Source: Haloechinothrix sp033042135 (GTDB lineage: Bacteria; Actinomycetota; Actinomycetes; Mycobacteriales; Pseudonocardiaceae). Taken from it: a stretch of 64,000 nucleotides of DNA. Position numbers and translations under genes: made by a program. Shown piece by piece: positions 8,414 to 17,052 of the stretch. The notes below the pieces were generated by a model. That model was not told the DNA's origin, did no database searches, and saw only the letters and a list, made by a program, of their open reading frames with translations. Within the stretch, counting starts at the first letter, position 1. Every line of letters begins with the position of its first letter. The DNA is taken from assembly GCF_033042135.1 (NCBI RefSeq), contig NZ_WBXM01000003.1:392911-456910 (forward strand). The letters are read 5' to 3'.

Positions 8414-8594
8414 GGTTAGCCTCCTGTTGTTCGTACCTGCACGGACGGGGCGTTTCCGTACAGGCGGCCGGTTGGTCGCCGGTGGGCCCCATATCCGTCT
8501 GATTCGTGCGGATCCTAACGCTCCGTAGACGGCTGATCGAGCGATGGCGCGCAATCGCGATCTTTTCGCAATGTGGCGTCGGCCGACCCGCAGC

Positions 8595-9050
8595 TCAGCC
8601 GCTTCCTGGTGCGTTATCCCTGATGAGGCACGTGAGCCTGGCCGTACAGGTGCGGCGTCCCCGGTCGTCGATGATCACGATTTCCGCGGTCACCGTGCTA
8701 CGCCCGGTATGGATCGGCACCGCCGTTGCGGTGACGCTGCCGTCCCGCACCGCGCGGTGGTGGGTGCAGTGCAGGTCCAGACCGACCGCCACCCGGCCGT
8801 GACCGGCGTTGAGCCCGGCGCAGATCGAGCCGAGGGTCTCGGCCAGCACGGCGTTCGCGCCGCCGTGCAGCAGCCCGTACGGCTGCAGGTTGCCAGCCAC
8901 CGGCATGGTCGCCACGACACGCTCGGCATCCCATTGGGTGATGGTGATGCCCATCCGGTCGGCGAGCTGCTGGTCGGCCGCTTCCGGATCGGCACCGGGA
9001 ACGTCGGCCATGGTCGGCAGCGAGTCACGCGATGCGGGTGGTTCGTCCAC
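8595..9050 (-). CDS. PaaI-type hotdog-fold thioesterase
   Basis: 151-residue single hotdog domain. The family motif LQPYGLLHGGANAVLAETLG (about 56-75) contains the Gly-rich loop and the catalytic-type Glu of PaaI/YdiI thioesterases. Predicted to hydrolyse an acyl-CoA; the substrate is unknown. The GTG start at 9050 is preceded by AAGGAG about 9 nt upstream. Divergent from polA, whose -10 lies about 70 bp away. Confidence 0.88.
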   Translation of the reverse strand: MDEPPASRDSLPTMADVPGADPEAADQQLADRMGITITQWDAERVVATMPVAGNLQPYGLLHGGANAVLAETLGSICAGLNAGHGRVAVGLDLHCTHHRAVRDGSVTATAVPIHTGRSTVTAEIVIIDDRGRRTCTARLTCLIRDNAPGSG

Positions 9051-9120
9051 GGAGTTGCTCCTTGTCGCCGCGTCGGTCGAGGCGTGGTGACACGCACGTT
9101 CGTGTGTCAGGGCAGGAGCC

Positions 9121-9126
9121 TAGACT
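9121..9126 (+). promoter_or_regulatory. -10 hexamer of polA (leaderless)
   Basis: TAGACT followed 7 nt later by the GTG at 9134. No Shine-Dalgarno precedes that codon, so transcription probably begins at or next to the start codon. Confidence 0.5.
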
Positions 9127-9133
9127 CCCGGGT

Positions 9134-11905
9134 GTGACCCCACAGCAGAACACCCCGGAGCGGCGGGATCAGGTAACGAACGACACAGTACGAGCGGAGC
9201 GGCAGGCCGAACGGCAACCCGCGCCGCGGTTACTGCTCATCGACGGTCACTCGATGGCTTACCGTGCCTTCTACGCCGTACCGGCCGACCGGTTCCAGAC
9301 CACGACCGGCCAGGTGACCAATGCCGTCTTCGGCTTCACCTCCATGCTGATCAACCTGCTGCGCGACGAGCAGCCCACCCATCTCGCGGTGGCCTTCGAC
9401 GTGTCGCGGCAGACGTTCCGCTCCGAGGCCTACGCCGAGTACAAGGCGACCCGGTCGGAGACCCCTGAGGACTTCAAGGGGCAGGTCTCGCTGATCACCG
9501 AGATGCTCGAGGCGCTCAACATCCCGATCCTGCGCAAGGAGAACTACGAGGCCGACGACATCATCGCGACGCTGACCACGCAGGCCAGGCAGGAAGCCTT
9601 CGACGTGCTGATCTGCACCGGCGACAGGGACGCCCTGCAGTTGGTCGACGACGGGGTCACGGTGCTGTACCCGCGCAAGGGCGTCTCCGAGCTCGACCGC
9701 TTCGACCCGGACGCGGTTCAGCAGAAGTACGGGCTCTCGCCGAGCCAGTACCCCGATTTCGCCGCGCTGCGGGGCGACCCGTCGGACAACCTGCCCGGCA
9801 TCCCCGGGGTGGGGGAGAAGACAGCGGTGAAGTGGATCAAGCAGTTCGGCAGCCTCGGCGAGCTGGTCGACCGGGTCGACGAGGTCAAGGGCAAGGCGGG
9901 CGAAGCGTTGCGCTCGCATCTCGACAACGTGCTGCGCAACCGGCGACTGACCGAGCTGGTCCGCGACCTGTCGCTCGAAGTCGGCCCCGACGACCTCCAG
10001 CTTCGGTCCTGGGACCGCGACGCGGTGCACCGGCTGTTCGACGACCTGGAGTTCCGGGTGCTGCGCGACCGGCTGTTCGCCACCCTGTCCACCACCGAAC
10101 CCGAAGCGGAGGAAGGAATCAGCGTACGGGGCGGCCGGATCGAGCCGGGCACGCTCGGTGCCTGGCTGGCCGAGCACGCCGGGCAGGGCACCACCACTGG
10201 GGTGGCCGCCCGCGTGGAGGGGGCGGTGACCTCCGCGGACCTGCGGTCGCTTGCCCTGGTGACCGCGGATGGTGAGGGCTGCTACCTGGACACCACCGAG
10301 CTCGACGAGGCCGACGAATCCGCGCTGGCCTCCTGGCTGGCCGATTCCGGGCCCCGCAAGGTGGGGCACGAATGCAAGTCCATGCTGCACGCGCTGTACG
10401 CCCGTGGCTGGAGCATGGCGGGGCTGGCGATGGACACCGCGCTGGCGGCGTACCTCGTGCGGCCGGGGCAGCGCAGCTTCACCCTGGACGATCTGGTGTT
10501 GCGGTACCTGGGCAGGGAGCTGCGCGCGGACGGCGACAGCGGCCAGGGACAGCTGTCCCTGCTCGATACCGGCGACGGCAGCGGCGAGGACGGCGAGTCC
10601 GCCCACACCGAGCTGCTGCGCGCGGGCGCCACCGCCGAGCTGGCCGCGGCGCTGGCCGACGAGGTGGACAAGATCGGTGCGGGCGAGCTGCTCAGCGCCA
10701 TGGAGATCCCGCTGCTGCAGGTGCTCGTCGAGGTCGAACGCGCGGGCATCGCGGTCGACACCGAGCGCCTCAGCGAGCTGGAAGCGCACTACGCGGACCG
10801 GGTGAAACAGGCGGCCGAGGAGGCCTACGCGGTCATCGGCAAGCAGATCAACCTCGGCTCTCCCAAACAACTCCAGGTGGTGCTGTTCGACGAGCTGGGG
10901 ATGCCCAAGACCAAACGCACCAAGACCGGCTACACCACCGACGCCGAAGCGTTGCAGACGCTGTACGCCAAGACTGAGCACCCCTTCCTGCGGCACCTGC
11001 TGGAACACCGGGACGCGACCAAGCTCAAGACCACGGTGGAAGGGCTGCTCAAGGCCGTCGCCGACGACGGCAGGATCCACACGTCGCTGCAGCAGACCGT
11101 CGCCGCCACCGGTCGCCTGTCCTCGGTGGACCCCAACCTGCAGAACATCCCGGTGCGCACCGAGGAAGGACGCCGCATCCGCGACGCGTTCGTGGTCGGG
11201 GCCGGCTACGCCGAGCTGATGACGGCCGACTACAGCCAGATCGAGATGCGCATCATGGCGCACCTGTCCGAGGACGAAGGGCTGATCGAGGCCTTCAACT
11301 CCGGTGAGGACCTGCACACCTACGTGGCATCCCAGGCATTCGGCATGGATCCCACCGACGTCACGCCGGAGCTGAGGTACCGCGTGAAGGCGATGTCCTA
11401 CGGGCTGGCCTACGGGCTGTCGGCCTACGGGCTGGCGCAGCAGCTGCAGATCTCGGCAGACGAAGCCAAGCAACAGATGGACACCTACTTCGCGCGGTTC
11501 GCCGGGGTGCGGGACTACCTGCATGCCGTGGTGGCCGAGGCGGGCAAGGTCGGCTACACCGAGACGATCTTCGGCAGGCGCCGGTACCTGCCCGATCTGG
11601 GCAGCGACAACCGGCAGCGCCGTGAGATGGCCGAGCGGATGGCGCTCAACGCCCCCATCCAGGGCAGCGCCGCCGACATCATCAAGGTGGCGATGCTCGG
11701 TGTGCACCGCGAGCTCGCCGCCCAGCAGCTACGGAGCCGGGTGCTGCTGCAGGTACACGACGAGTTGGTGCTCGAGGTGGCCGACGGCGAGCACGACACG
11801 GTGGAGGCGCTGGTGCGCGAGCAGATGGGCTCGGCGTACCAGCTGTCCGTCCCGCTCGAGGTGTCGGTCGGCTTCGGCCGTTCCTGGAACGAAGCCGCCC
11901 ACTGA
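9134..11905 (+). CDS. polA: DNA polymerase I
   Basis: About 923 residues; an in-frame extension back to 9032 is unlikely given the -10 at 9121. Domains in order: 5' nuclease (about 35-320; LLIDGHSMAYRAFYA, NYEADDIIATL, GDPSDNLPGIPGVGEKTA), a 3'-5' exonuclease-like domain lacking the DxE catalytic motif (VAARVEGA at the expected site), and the polymerase domain with motif A TADYSQIEMRI, motif B RVKAMSYGLAYG and motif C LQVHDEL. Motif B carries Tyr where E. coli has Phe762, as in mycobacterial Pol I. Functions in Okazaki-fragment maturation and repair. Neighbour of rpsA and coaE as in mycobacteria. Confidence 0.97.
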   Translation: MTPQQNTPERRDQVTNDTVRAERQAERQPAPRLLLIDGHSMAYRAFYAVPADRFQTTTGQVTNAVFGFTSMLINLLRDEQPTHLAVAFDVSRQTFRSEAYAEYKATRSETPEDFKGQVSLITEMLEALNIPILRKENYEADDIIATLTTQARQEAFDVLICTGDRDALQLVDDGVTVLYPRKGVSELDRFDPDAVQQKYGLSPSQYPDFAALRGDPSDNLPGIPGVGEKTAVKWIKQFGSLGELVDRVDEVKGKAGEALRSHLDNVLRNRRLTELVRDLSLEVGPDDLQLRSWDRDAVHRLFDDLEFRVLRDRLFATLSTTEPEAEEGISVRGGRIEPGTLGAWLAEHAGQGTTTGVAARVEGAVTSADLRSLALVTADGEGCYLDTTELDEADESALASWLADSGPRKVGHECKSMLHALYARGWSMAGLAMDTALAAYLVRPGQRSFTLDDLVLRYLGRELRADGDSGQGQLSLLDTGDGSGEDGESAHTELLRAGATAELAAALADEVDKIGAGELLSAMEIPLLQVLVEVERAGIAVDTERLSELEAHYADRVKQAAEEAYAVIGKQINLGSPKQLQVVLFDELGMPKTKRTKTGYTTDAEALQTLYAKTEHPFLRHLLEHRDATKLKTTVEGLLKAVADDGRIHTSLQQTVAATGRLSSVDPNLQNIPVRTEEGRRIRDAFVVGAGYAELMTADYSQIEMRIMAHLSEDEGLIEAFNSGEDLHTYVASQAFGMDPTDVTPELRYRVKAMSYGLAYGLSAYGLAQQLQISADEAKQQMDTYFARFAGVRDYLHAVVAEAGKVGYTETIFGRRRYLPDLGSDNRQRREMAERMALNAPIQGSAADIIKVAMLGVHRELAAQQLRSRVLLQVHDELVLEVADGEHDTVEALVREQMGSAYQLSVPLEVSVGFGRSWNEAAH

Positions 11906-11937
11906 TCCTGCTGGGCTCAGCGAGCCCAGCAGGATCA
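11903..11937. terminator. Terminator between polA and the YhgE/Pip gene
   Basis: Perfect 16-bp stem (TGATCCTGCTGGGCTC, 11903-11918, and its complement at 11922-11937) with a 3-nt loop. The polA stop codon forms part of the stem. It can serve both convergent genes. Confidence 0.85.
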
Positions 11938-11945
11938 GCAGGCCG

Positions 11946-13850
11946 TCACAGCGCCAGCTCGGGTTTGAGCTTGGACACCGTCCACACCCGCCGTTTGCGG
12001 GCGGCGGCATAGGACAGCAGCAAACCGCCCACGGTGTAGGCCAGCAACACCGCGACGTTGGTGGCCACATCCGCCGTCGCACCCGTGTAGAGCAGCTCCC
12101 GCAGACCTTCGACGACGTAGGTCATCGGCAGGATGTGATGCAGTGGTTGCAGCACATCGGGAATCGTCTGCCACGGGAACGTGCCACCGGCGGTCACCAG
12201 CTGGAGCACCAGCACCACCAGGGCGAGGAACTTGCCCACCGAGCCGAAGTAGGCGTTCAGCGCGTGTACCACCGCTGTGAACGCCACTGTCGTCAGTATC
12301 AGGAAGGCCATCGCCCCCACCGGGTGGGCGACGTCGATACCCACCAGCAGGCTCACCACCGCCAGCAGTACGACCATCTGCGCCACCCCGAGCACCGCCG
12401 AGGGCAGCCACCCCCCGAGCGCCACCCGGGCCGGTGCGGCACCGCCCGCGAGGGCACGCACCGACAGCGGGCGCAGCAGTAGGAACATCACGAACGCACC
12501 CACCCACGCGGCCAGTGCCATGAAGTACGGGGCGAGCCCGGCGCCGTAGCTACCCGCGGCCGCCATGCTGTGGGAGTCGATACCCACCGGGTTGGCGATC
12601 GTGCTCGCGGTGGCATGCCGCTCGTCCTCATCGGGATCGGGGATCTGGCCGAGCCCGTCGCGCAGCGCGGTACTCAACTCGCCCGCACCGTCCGCGAGCT
12701 CCCGCGTGCCCGAGTTCGCCTCCCGTTGGCCCGCTGCCAGCTCCGCCGCGCCGCTTGCCAGTTCGCCCGCGCCAGTGGACGCTTCCGCGATACCGCTGTG
12801 CAGCTGCGGGCTCGACCGCGCCAGCTGCCTGGCCCCGTCGGCGACCTCCCGCGAACCGTCCGCGAGCTCATCGAGGTGACCGGAGGCCTCCCGCACCGCG
12901 CCGTGCGCCTCGTCGACCGGCTCGCGGACCTCACCGAGCACCGCCAGGATCCGGTCGATCTCCTCCTCGGCCATGCCTTCCTCGCGCAGCCTCTCCGCGA
13001 GCTCCTCACCCGCCTCGTCGAGCCCGGCCGCCAGCTCGTCCGACAGCGCGGCGAGCTCGTCTCCTAGCTGGGCGATCTGCCGGTTGCCGTCGGCGACCTG
13101 CTCGGCACCGTCGGCGAGCTCGGCAGTGGCACCCGGCAGCTCCTCGGTCTCGGACTGCAACGTGCGCAGGCCCGCCGCGAGTTCCTCGCTGCCCTCGGCG
13201 AGCTCGTTCGCGCCGTCGGAGAGCTGCTCCTGCCCGGTCGTCAGCTCTTCGGCACCGCCAGCCAGTTCGGTGGCGCCGTCGGCAGCGTCGGACACCGCGC
13301 CGTGGATGGTGGAAAAGCCCAGTAGGAACCGGTCGGCGGCCTGTTCGCCGACCTGCTCGGTGATGGCCTCACGGATCTGCTCGGCGACCTCGTCGGCGAT
13401 GGTGCTGGCGATGTAGTTGTTGGCGTCGTTGGTGGTCAGCGTGATCGTCGCCTGGCGGGGGTCGAAATCGGCGGTGGCCAGCAACGCGGCGGAGAAGTCG
13501 TGCGGGATCGTGATGGCGAAGGCGTAGGTGTCGTCCCGCACCCCCTGTTCGGCCTGCTGCGCCGACACTTCGTGCCAGTCGAACGTCTCAGAGGCGAGGA
13601 TCTCGTCGACGACCTCCTCGCCGAGCACCCGGTGCTGGCCATCGGGATCGGTGGCCCCGGCGTCTTCGGTGACCACGGCCGCGGGCAAGTCGCTGAGCCG
13701 GTCGTACGGGTCCTCGTTCGCGAACAGGTACAGCGAGGCGTACAGCAGCGGCACCAGCACCATGGCCAGGATCGCGAGCTTGGGCAGCGTGCCGCTGCTC
13801 AGCCTGCGCAGCTCGCCGCCCGCGATCCGTATCGAGCTCATGGCGCGCAT
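11946..13850 (-). CDS. YhgE/Pip-family membrane protein (ABC-2-like)
   Basis: 634 residues. One N-terminal membrane helix (about 25-45, ILAMVLVPLLYASLYL), a large external domain whose central part (about 190-420) is a long coiled coil of repeated DGAxELAxGxxEL units, and a C-terminal set of five or so membrane segments (about 440-620) ending in VLLAYTVGGLLLSYAAARKRR. This is the layout of YhgE/Pip proteins, related to ABC-2 exporter permeases and to type VII-associated EsaA-like proteins. ATG 13850 has GGAGG 10 nt upstream; ATG 13841 is possible. Overlaps the upstream ABC-like gene by 13 nt, so the pair is one operon. Confidence 0.9.
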   Translation of the reverse strand: MRAMSSIRIAGGELRRLSSGTLPKLAILAMVLVPLLYASLYLFANEDPYDRLSDLPAAVVTEDAGATDPDGQHRVLGEEVVDEILASETFDWHEVSAQQAEQGVRDDTYAFAITIPHDFSAALLATADFDPRQATITLTTNDANNYIASTIADEVAEQIREAITEQVGEQAADRFLLGFSTIHGAVSDAADGATELAGGAEELTTGQEQLSDGANELAEGSEELAAGLRTLQSETEELPGATAELADGAEQVADGNRQIAQLGDELAALSDELAAGLDEAGEELAERLREEGMAEEEIDRILAVLGEVREPVDEAHGAVREASGHLDELADGSREVADGARQLARSSPQLHSGIAEASTGAGELASGAAELAAGQREANSGTRELADGAGELSTALRDGLGQIPDPDEDERHATASTIANPVGIDSHSMAAAGSYGAGLAPYFMALAAWVGAFVMFLLLRPLSVRALAGGAAPARVALGGWLPSAVLGVAQMVVLLAVVSLLVGIDVAHPVGAMAFLILTTVAFTAVVHALNAYFGSVGKFLALVVLVLQLVTAGGTFPWQTIPDVLQPLHHILPMTYVVEGLRELLYTGATADVATNVAVLLAYTVGGLLLSYAAARKRRVWTVSKLKPELAL

Positions 13851-14578
13851 GAACGCTCATCCTCCCCGTGGTCGGTGTCGTGCTGGTCGGTGTGTTCGGT
13901 GTGCACGGCGGGCCCGGCCGGGGTCAGTGGCGGTGGCTGTTCGCGCTGTCCGAAGCGGGCAGCCGGTACCGGCAGCGTCGTCGGGTGCGCGGTGGCGGCG
14001 AGTACCACTACGGCGAAACCGAGCTCGGCGTGACGTGTGGCGAGCTCGAACCACGGGGCGATGTCCCAGGTGTGACGGTCGGGAGTGTCCAGAACCAACA
14101 TGCCGACCCGTGGTCGGGCGGCAGCCAGGGTGGTGAGTACGAATGTGCGTGCCTCGGCGCGCAGGTCCTCGAAGCGGGTGTCAGCGTCGTCGGCCAGCCC
14201 GTTGTCGGCGAGCCACGTTGCCGCGTCGTCCCGCGAGGCAGGCAGGCGGGCCAGCGCGAGTTCCTCGCCAACCACGGCACGCAGCGGCAGCGATCCTTCC
14301 GGCTCGCTCACCCCTGGCGCGTCGACGATCGCCACCCGCTCGCGCAGCTCCGCCGCGCCTGCCTGCTCACCATCGGCGGGTGGCTCGCCGTCGCGCAGCG
14401 TCACCGCGCCCGCGGTAAGTCGCATCCGGCCCGCCAGGGCGAGGCCGAAACCGGTCAGGCCCGGCCCGGGCGGCCCCTGGACCACAGCGAGCTCCCCGGA
14501 GCCGACACCGAAGGACGTCGGCGGGAGAAGCGTCCCGTGCGGGCCGTCGATCCGGATGCGGTCAGCGTGTACGTGCAT
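13838..14578 (-). CDS. Degenerate ABC-type ATPase-like protein
   Basis: 246 residues with the general outline of an ABC ATPase but every nucleotide-binding motif eroded. The Walker A position reads GPPGPGLTGFG (Leu for the invariant Lys), no LSGGQ-like signature is seen before the Walker B position, and Walker B reads GMLVLDTPDRH (Thr for the catalytic Glu). The C-terminal ~25 residues are a His/Asp/Glu-rich tail. Probably a nonhydrolytic partner of the YhgE/Pip protein it overlaps. ATG start with GGAAG upstream. The role is inferred from operon context only. Confidence 0.75.
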   Translation of the reverse strand: MHVHADRIRIDGPHGTLLPPTSFGVGSGELAVVQGPPGPGLTGFGLALAGRMRLTAGAVTLRDGEPPADGEQAGAAELRERVAIVDAPGVSEPEGSLPLRAVVGEELALARLPASRDDAATWLADNGLADDADTRFEDLRAEARTFVLTTLAAARPRVGMLVLDTPDRHTWDIAPWFELATRHAELGFAVVVLAATAHPTTLPVPAARFGQREQPPPLTPAGPAVHTEHTDQHDTDHGEDERSCAP

Positions 14579-14703
14579 GCCTCACTTCCCGTGCGCCGTG
14601 TGCCCCCTCCTGGCACGTTATGGCTACATTCTGTATTCGGCCAATCGGTGTGGAGGTGATCACGGCGGTGCGGGGCGTGTCGGTGAACACAGCCGCACCG
14701 GCG

Positions 14704-14746
14704 GGCAGCAGCCGGCCATATCCGGCTCGACCGGCAGCAGCCGGCC
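14704..14746. repeat. Short direct repeat upstream of the ABC-like gene
   Basis: GGCAGCAGCCGGCC occurs at 14704-14717 and 14733-14746, 29 bp apart, in the 188-bp gap between the ABC-like gene and the acetyltransferase. Each copy can fold on itself. No role is evident. Confidence 0.35.
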
Positions 14747-14766
14747 TTAACGGGGCTCAGCCGGTC

Positions 14767-15777
14767 TCAACCGGCACGGTCGATCACGGTCTCCGGGGAA
14801 GCGATCCACCGTGTCCACACCGGCCGGTAACCGTGGCGGGGCCAGAACACCGAGGACAACGGGTTCGCCGGGTCGTAGTGGAGGTAGCTGCCGCGCACCG
14901 CGCCGGTCAGCAGCTCGGTGTGCGCGGCGGTGACGAGCGCGCGTCCGACGCCGCGCCCGCGCACGTCCGGGGCGACCGACAGCACGGCGATATGCCCCCA
15001 GCGCCCCTCCCGCAGGCGGTGCGCGATGGCGGTGTTGCCTGCCGGTGAGCTCCAGCAGCATCGCGCGTGCCCCAGTAGCCGGTCGCCTGCCTCGGCGACC
15101 AGGATGGGGTCGGTCGAGGCGAGCGCGTGCGCCAGCGCCGCCCGCAGCAGCCGCTCGGCGCCTGCAGGCACGTAATCTCCGGCCACGCTGCGCGCGTAGC
15201 GGAGCTCGGCCAGCTCGAGGTGCACCAGCTGCGCCACGTCGTCGCCGGTGGCACGGCGCACCGACATTCCATCCGGGGGGAGTGCCCGCCCGGGCACGGC
15301 CTCGGAAGGTGCGTCCTGCGGGCGCACCGCGAGCACGGTGCTCGGGGTGAAACCGTGCGCGTGCAGCGCGGGAGAGACCGAGACGTCCCTGCTGGGCCAG
15401 TCCACCGCCACCGTCGACGCGCCAGTGCCCGTACCCGTGCCGCTGCCGGGGTCAGGGGCGGGTTTCCGGTCACGCTCGTGCGCGAGCCTGCGCCCGAGTG
15501 CGGCCAGTGCCGCGCGCATACCCGAGCTGCCGGAGTCACCGAGAACGGGGCTGAACTCCCACACGACCCGGCTCTCCCACAGGCTCTCGAGACTGTCCGG
15601 CCCGTGCACCGCCCGGTACAGCGTGCCGCATGCCCGTTCGTCGCCCGGCCCGACCGCGGTGACCAGCTCGCCTTCCGGTACCGCGGCCGTGCGTGGCAGT
15701 AGCGGGTCGAGCCGCTCGAAGCGTCGCGCCTGGGCAGCACGCAGCCCGGCAAGCGGGCCGGGCGACCGGCCGTTCAC
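14767..15777 (-). CDS. GNAT-family N-acetyltransferase
   Basis: 336 residues, apparently two GNAT-like halves. The C-terminal half (about 185-330) holds a recognisable acetyl-CoA site, VLSVAPDVRGRGVGRALVTA, followed by FWPRHGYRPVW. The N-terminal half lacks that motif and looks degenerate, joined by a Gly/Thr-rich linker (GSGTGTGTGAS). Substrate unknown. GTG 15777 overlaps the stop of the upstream methyltransferase gene by 4 nt, so the two are translationally coupled. Confidence 0.82.
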   Translation of the reverse strand: MNGRSPGPLAGLRAAQARRFERLDPLLPRTAAVPEGELVTAVGPGDERACGTLYRAVHGPDSLESLWESRVVWEFSPVLGDSGSSGMRAALAALGRRLAHERDRKPAPDPGSGTGTGTGASTVAVDWPSRDVSVSPALHAHGFTPSTVLAVRPQDAPSEAVPGRALPPDGMSVRRATGDDVAQLVHLELAELRYARSVAGDYVPAGAERLLRAALAHALASTDPILVAEAGDRLLGHARCCWSSPAGNTAIAHRLREGRWGHIAVLSVAPDVRGRGVGRALVTAAHTELLTGAVRGSYLHYDPANPLSSVFWPRHGYRPVWTRWIASPETVIDRAG

Positions 15778-16664
15778 GGCCGCTTCCCGCAGCAGAAGAT
15801 GGCCGTTCCGGGGAACAGCATGCCGCGCAGCGGGCTCCACTGGCCCCATGTGCGGGTGTTGGTGTCCGGCCATTCCGGTTCGACCAGGTCCTCGAGGATG
15901 AACCCCACCTCGTGCAGCGCCCTGACGTAGTCGCCGAGCGTGCGGTGATACTCCACGTAGGTCGGCGCGCCGTCGGCATTTACCTCCACGTAGGGCGAGC
16001 GGTCGAAGTACGACTGGGTGGCGGTCAGGCCCAGCGGGCCGGGGTCGTCGGGGAACACCCACCGCATCGGGTGGGTCACCGCGAACACCCAGCGGCCTTG
16101 GCGTCCCAGGATCCGGTGTACCTCCGCGAACACCGTCCCCACCGACGGCAGGAACGGCAGGGCTCCGAAGGCCGAGAACGCGGTGTCGACGCTGCCCGTG
16201 GCCAGCGGCAGGCGCTGCGCGTCGGCGCGGACCAGCGGGATGTGGGTTCCGCTGCGCTCACCGGCCTTCGCGGCCTGCCGGAGCATGCCCGCCGACAGGT
16301 CGAGCCCGATCGCCGTGGCGCCCTGGGCGGCGAGCCACCGCGCGCAGGCGGCCGCGCCGCACCCGATCTCGACCACCCGGCTGCCCGCGAGCGGGCCGAG
16401 CAGCCCGAGGTCGCTCTCCCTCCAGCCTTCCGGGCACCACACGAAGTCGGCATCACCGAGAAACGCACCGTGGGTGTCGACGTACTCCTCGGCGTCGGCG
16501 TCCCACCAGGCACTGCTGGCGGCCACGGCTTCCTCCGGGGTGACGGCGTGGCGGCTCACACCGACCGTGCCGAGCGTCTGCTCGGCACGCGCGAAGCGGG
16601 CGGCCTCCTCCTGGGCGTCCTGGCAAACCCCATGGGGTGTGTGCTGGGATTCGGTATCCGCCAC
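15774..16664 (-). CDS. Class I SAM-dependent methyltransferase
   Basis: 296 residues. Motif I of the SAM-binding Rossmann fold is VVEIGCGAAACARWLAAQG, followed by the acidic strand ATAIGLDLSAGML and motif post-II RADAQRLPLATGSVDTAFS; these define the Methyltransf_11 type. The C-terminal part (WVFAVTHPMRWVFPDD onward) probably binds the substrate, which is unknown. GTG 16664 has AAGGAGGA well placed upstream. Coupled to the downstream acetyltransferase by a 4-nt overlap. Confidence 0.88.
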   Translation of the reverse strand: MADTESQHTPHGVCQDAQEEAARFARAEQTLGTVGVSRHAVTPEEAVAASSAWWDADAEEYVDTHGAFLGDADFVWCPEGWRESDLGLLGPLAGSRVVEIGCGAAACARWLAAQGATAIGLDLSAGMLRQAAKAGERSGTHIPLVRADAQRLPLATGSVDTAFSAFGALPFLPSVGTVFAEVHRILGRQGRWVFAVTHPMRWVFPDDPGPLGLTATQSYFDRSPYVEVNADGAPTYVEYHRTLGDYVRALHEVGFILEDLVEPEWPDTNTRTWGQWSPLRGMLFPGTAIFCCGKRP

Positions 16665-16803
16665 GTGTCGGTTCCTCCTTCGTTCGCGTGCTCCCGGCCC
16701 AGCTGGCAGGCTTATCGTCCTTGCTGTTCGCGCTCCGCCACGGCCGGTGTGCGCCCGGCCACGGCGAACACGGGCTGAACCACGGGATGTACACAGCCCC
16801 TGT

Positions 16804-16833
16804 TTGTCCCCCGGTACAACGGCCGCGTAGGAT
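16804..16833 (+). promoter_or_regulatory. Putative rpsA promoter
   Basis: TTGTCC (16804-16809) and TAGGAT (16828-16833) with an 18-bp spacer, about 210 bp upstream of rpsA. The 388-bp gap 16665-17052 otherwise holds no gene I can support; its 3' half would be the rpsA leader. Confidence 0.5.
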
Positions 16834-17052
16834 GATTCAAGCGCAGTGGGTTCGCCCGTGGGTTCGCGCTGCCTTTCGCCCGGCACTCGTAGGCTGGGGC
16901 TCGGGCCGCGCACCGGATGCGGTGATCTCGGCGGCCACAGCACTCTCGGCCTCCCGTCATCAACCGTGCGGCACCCATGTGGCACCCGCTGTGCCCGTAA
17001 GACCTGAAGTACGAACCAACGACCCCAGCCATAACCGGAGCACCCTACACTC

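Noticed and set aside
9230..11707. 825-codon open frame on the strand opposite polA
   Set aside because: It is a shadow frame caused by the G/C third-position bias of polA. Its composition (His/Gln/Val/Gly-rich) is that of a reverse-complement frame and no domain is recognisable.
12600..13300. Minisatellite-like DNA repeat in the YhgE/Pip gene
   Set aside because: The periodicity comes from the coiled-coil protein pattern (DGAxELAxG) rather than from near-identical DNA units.
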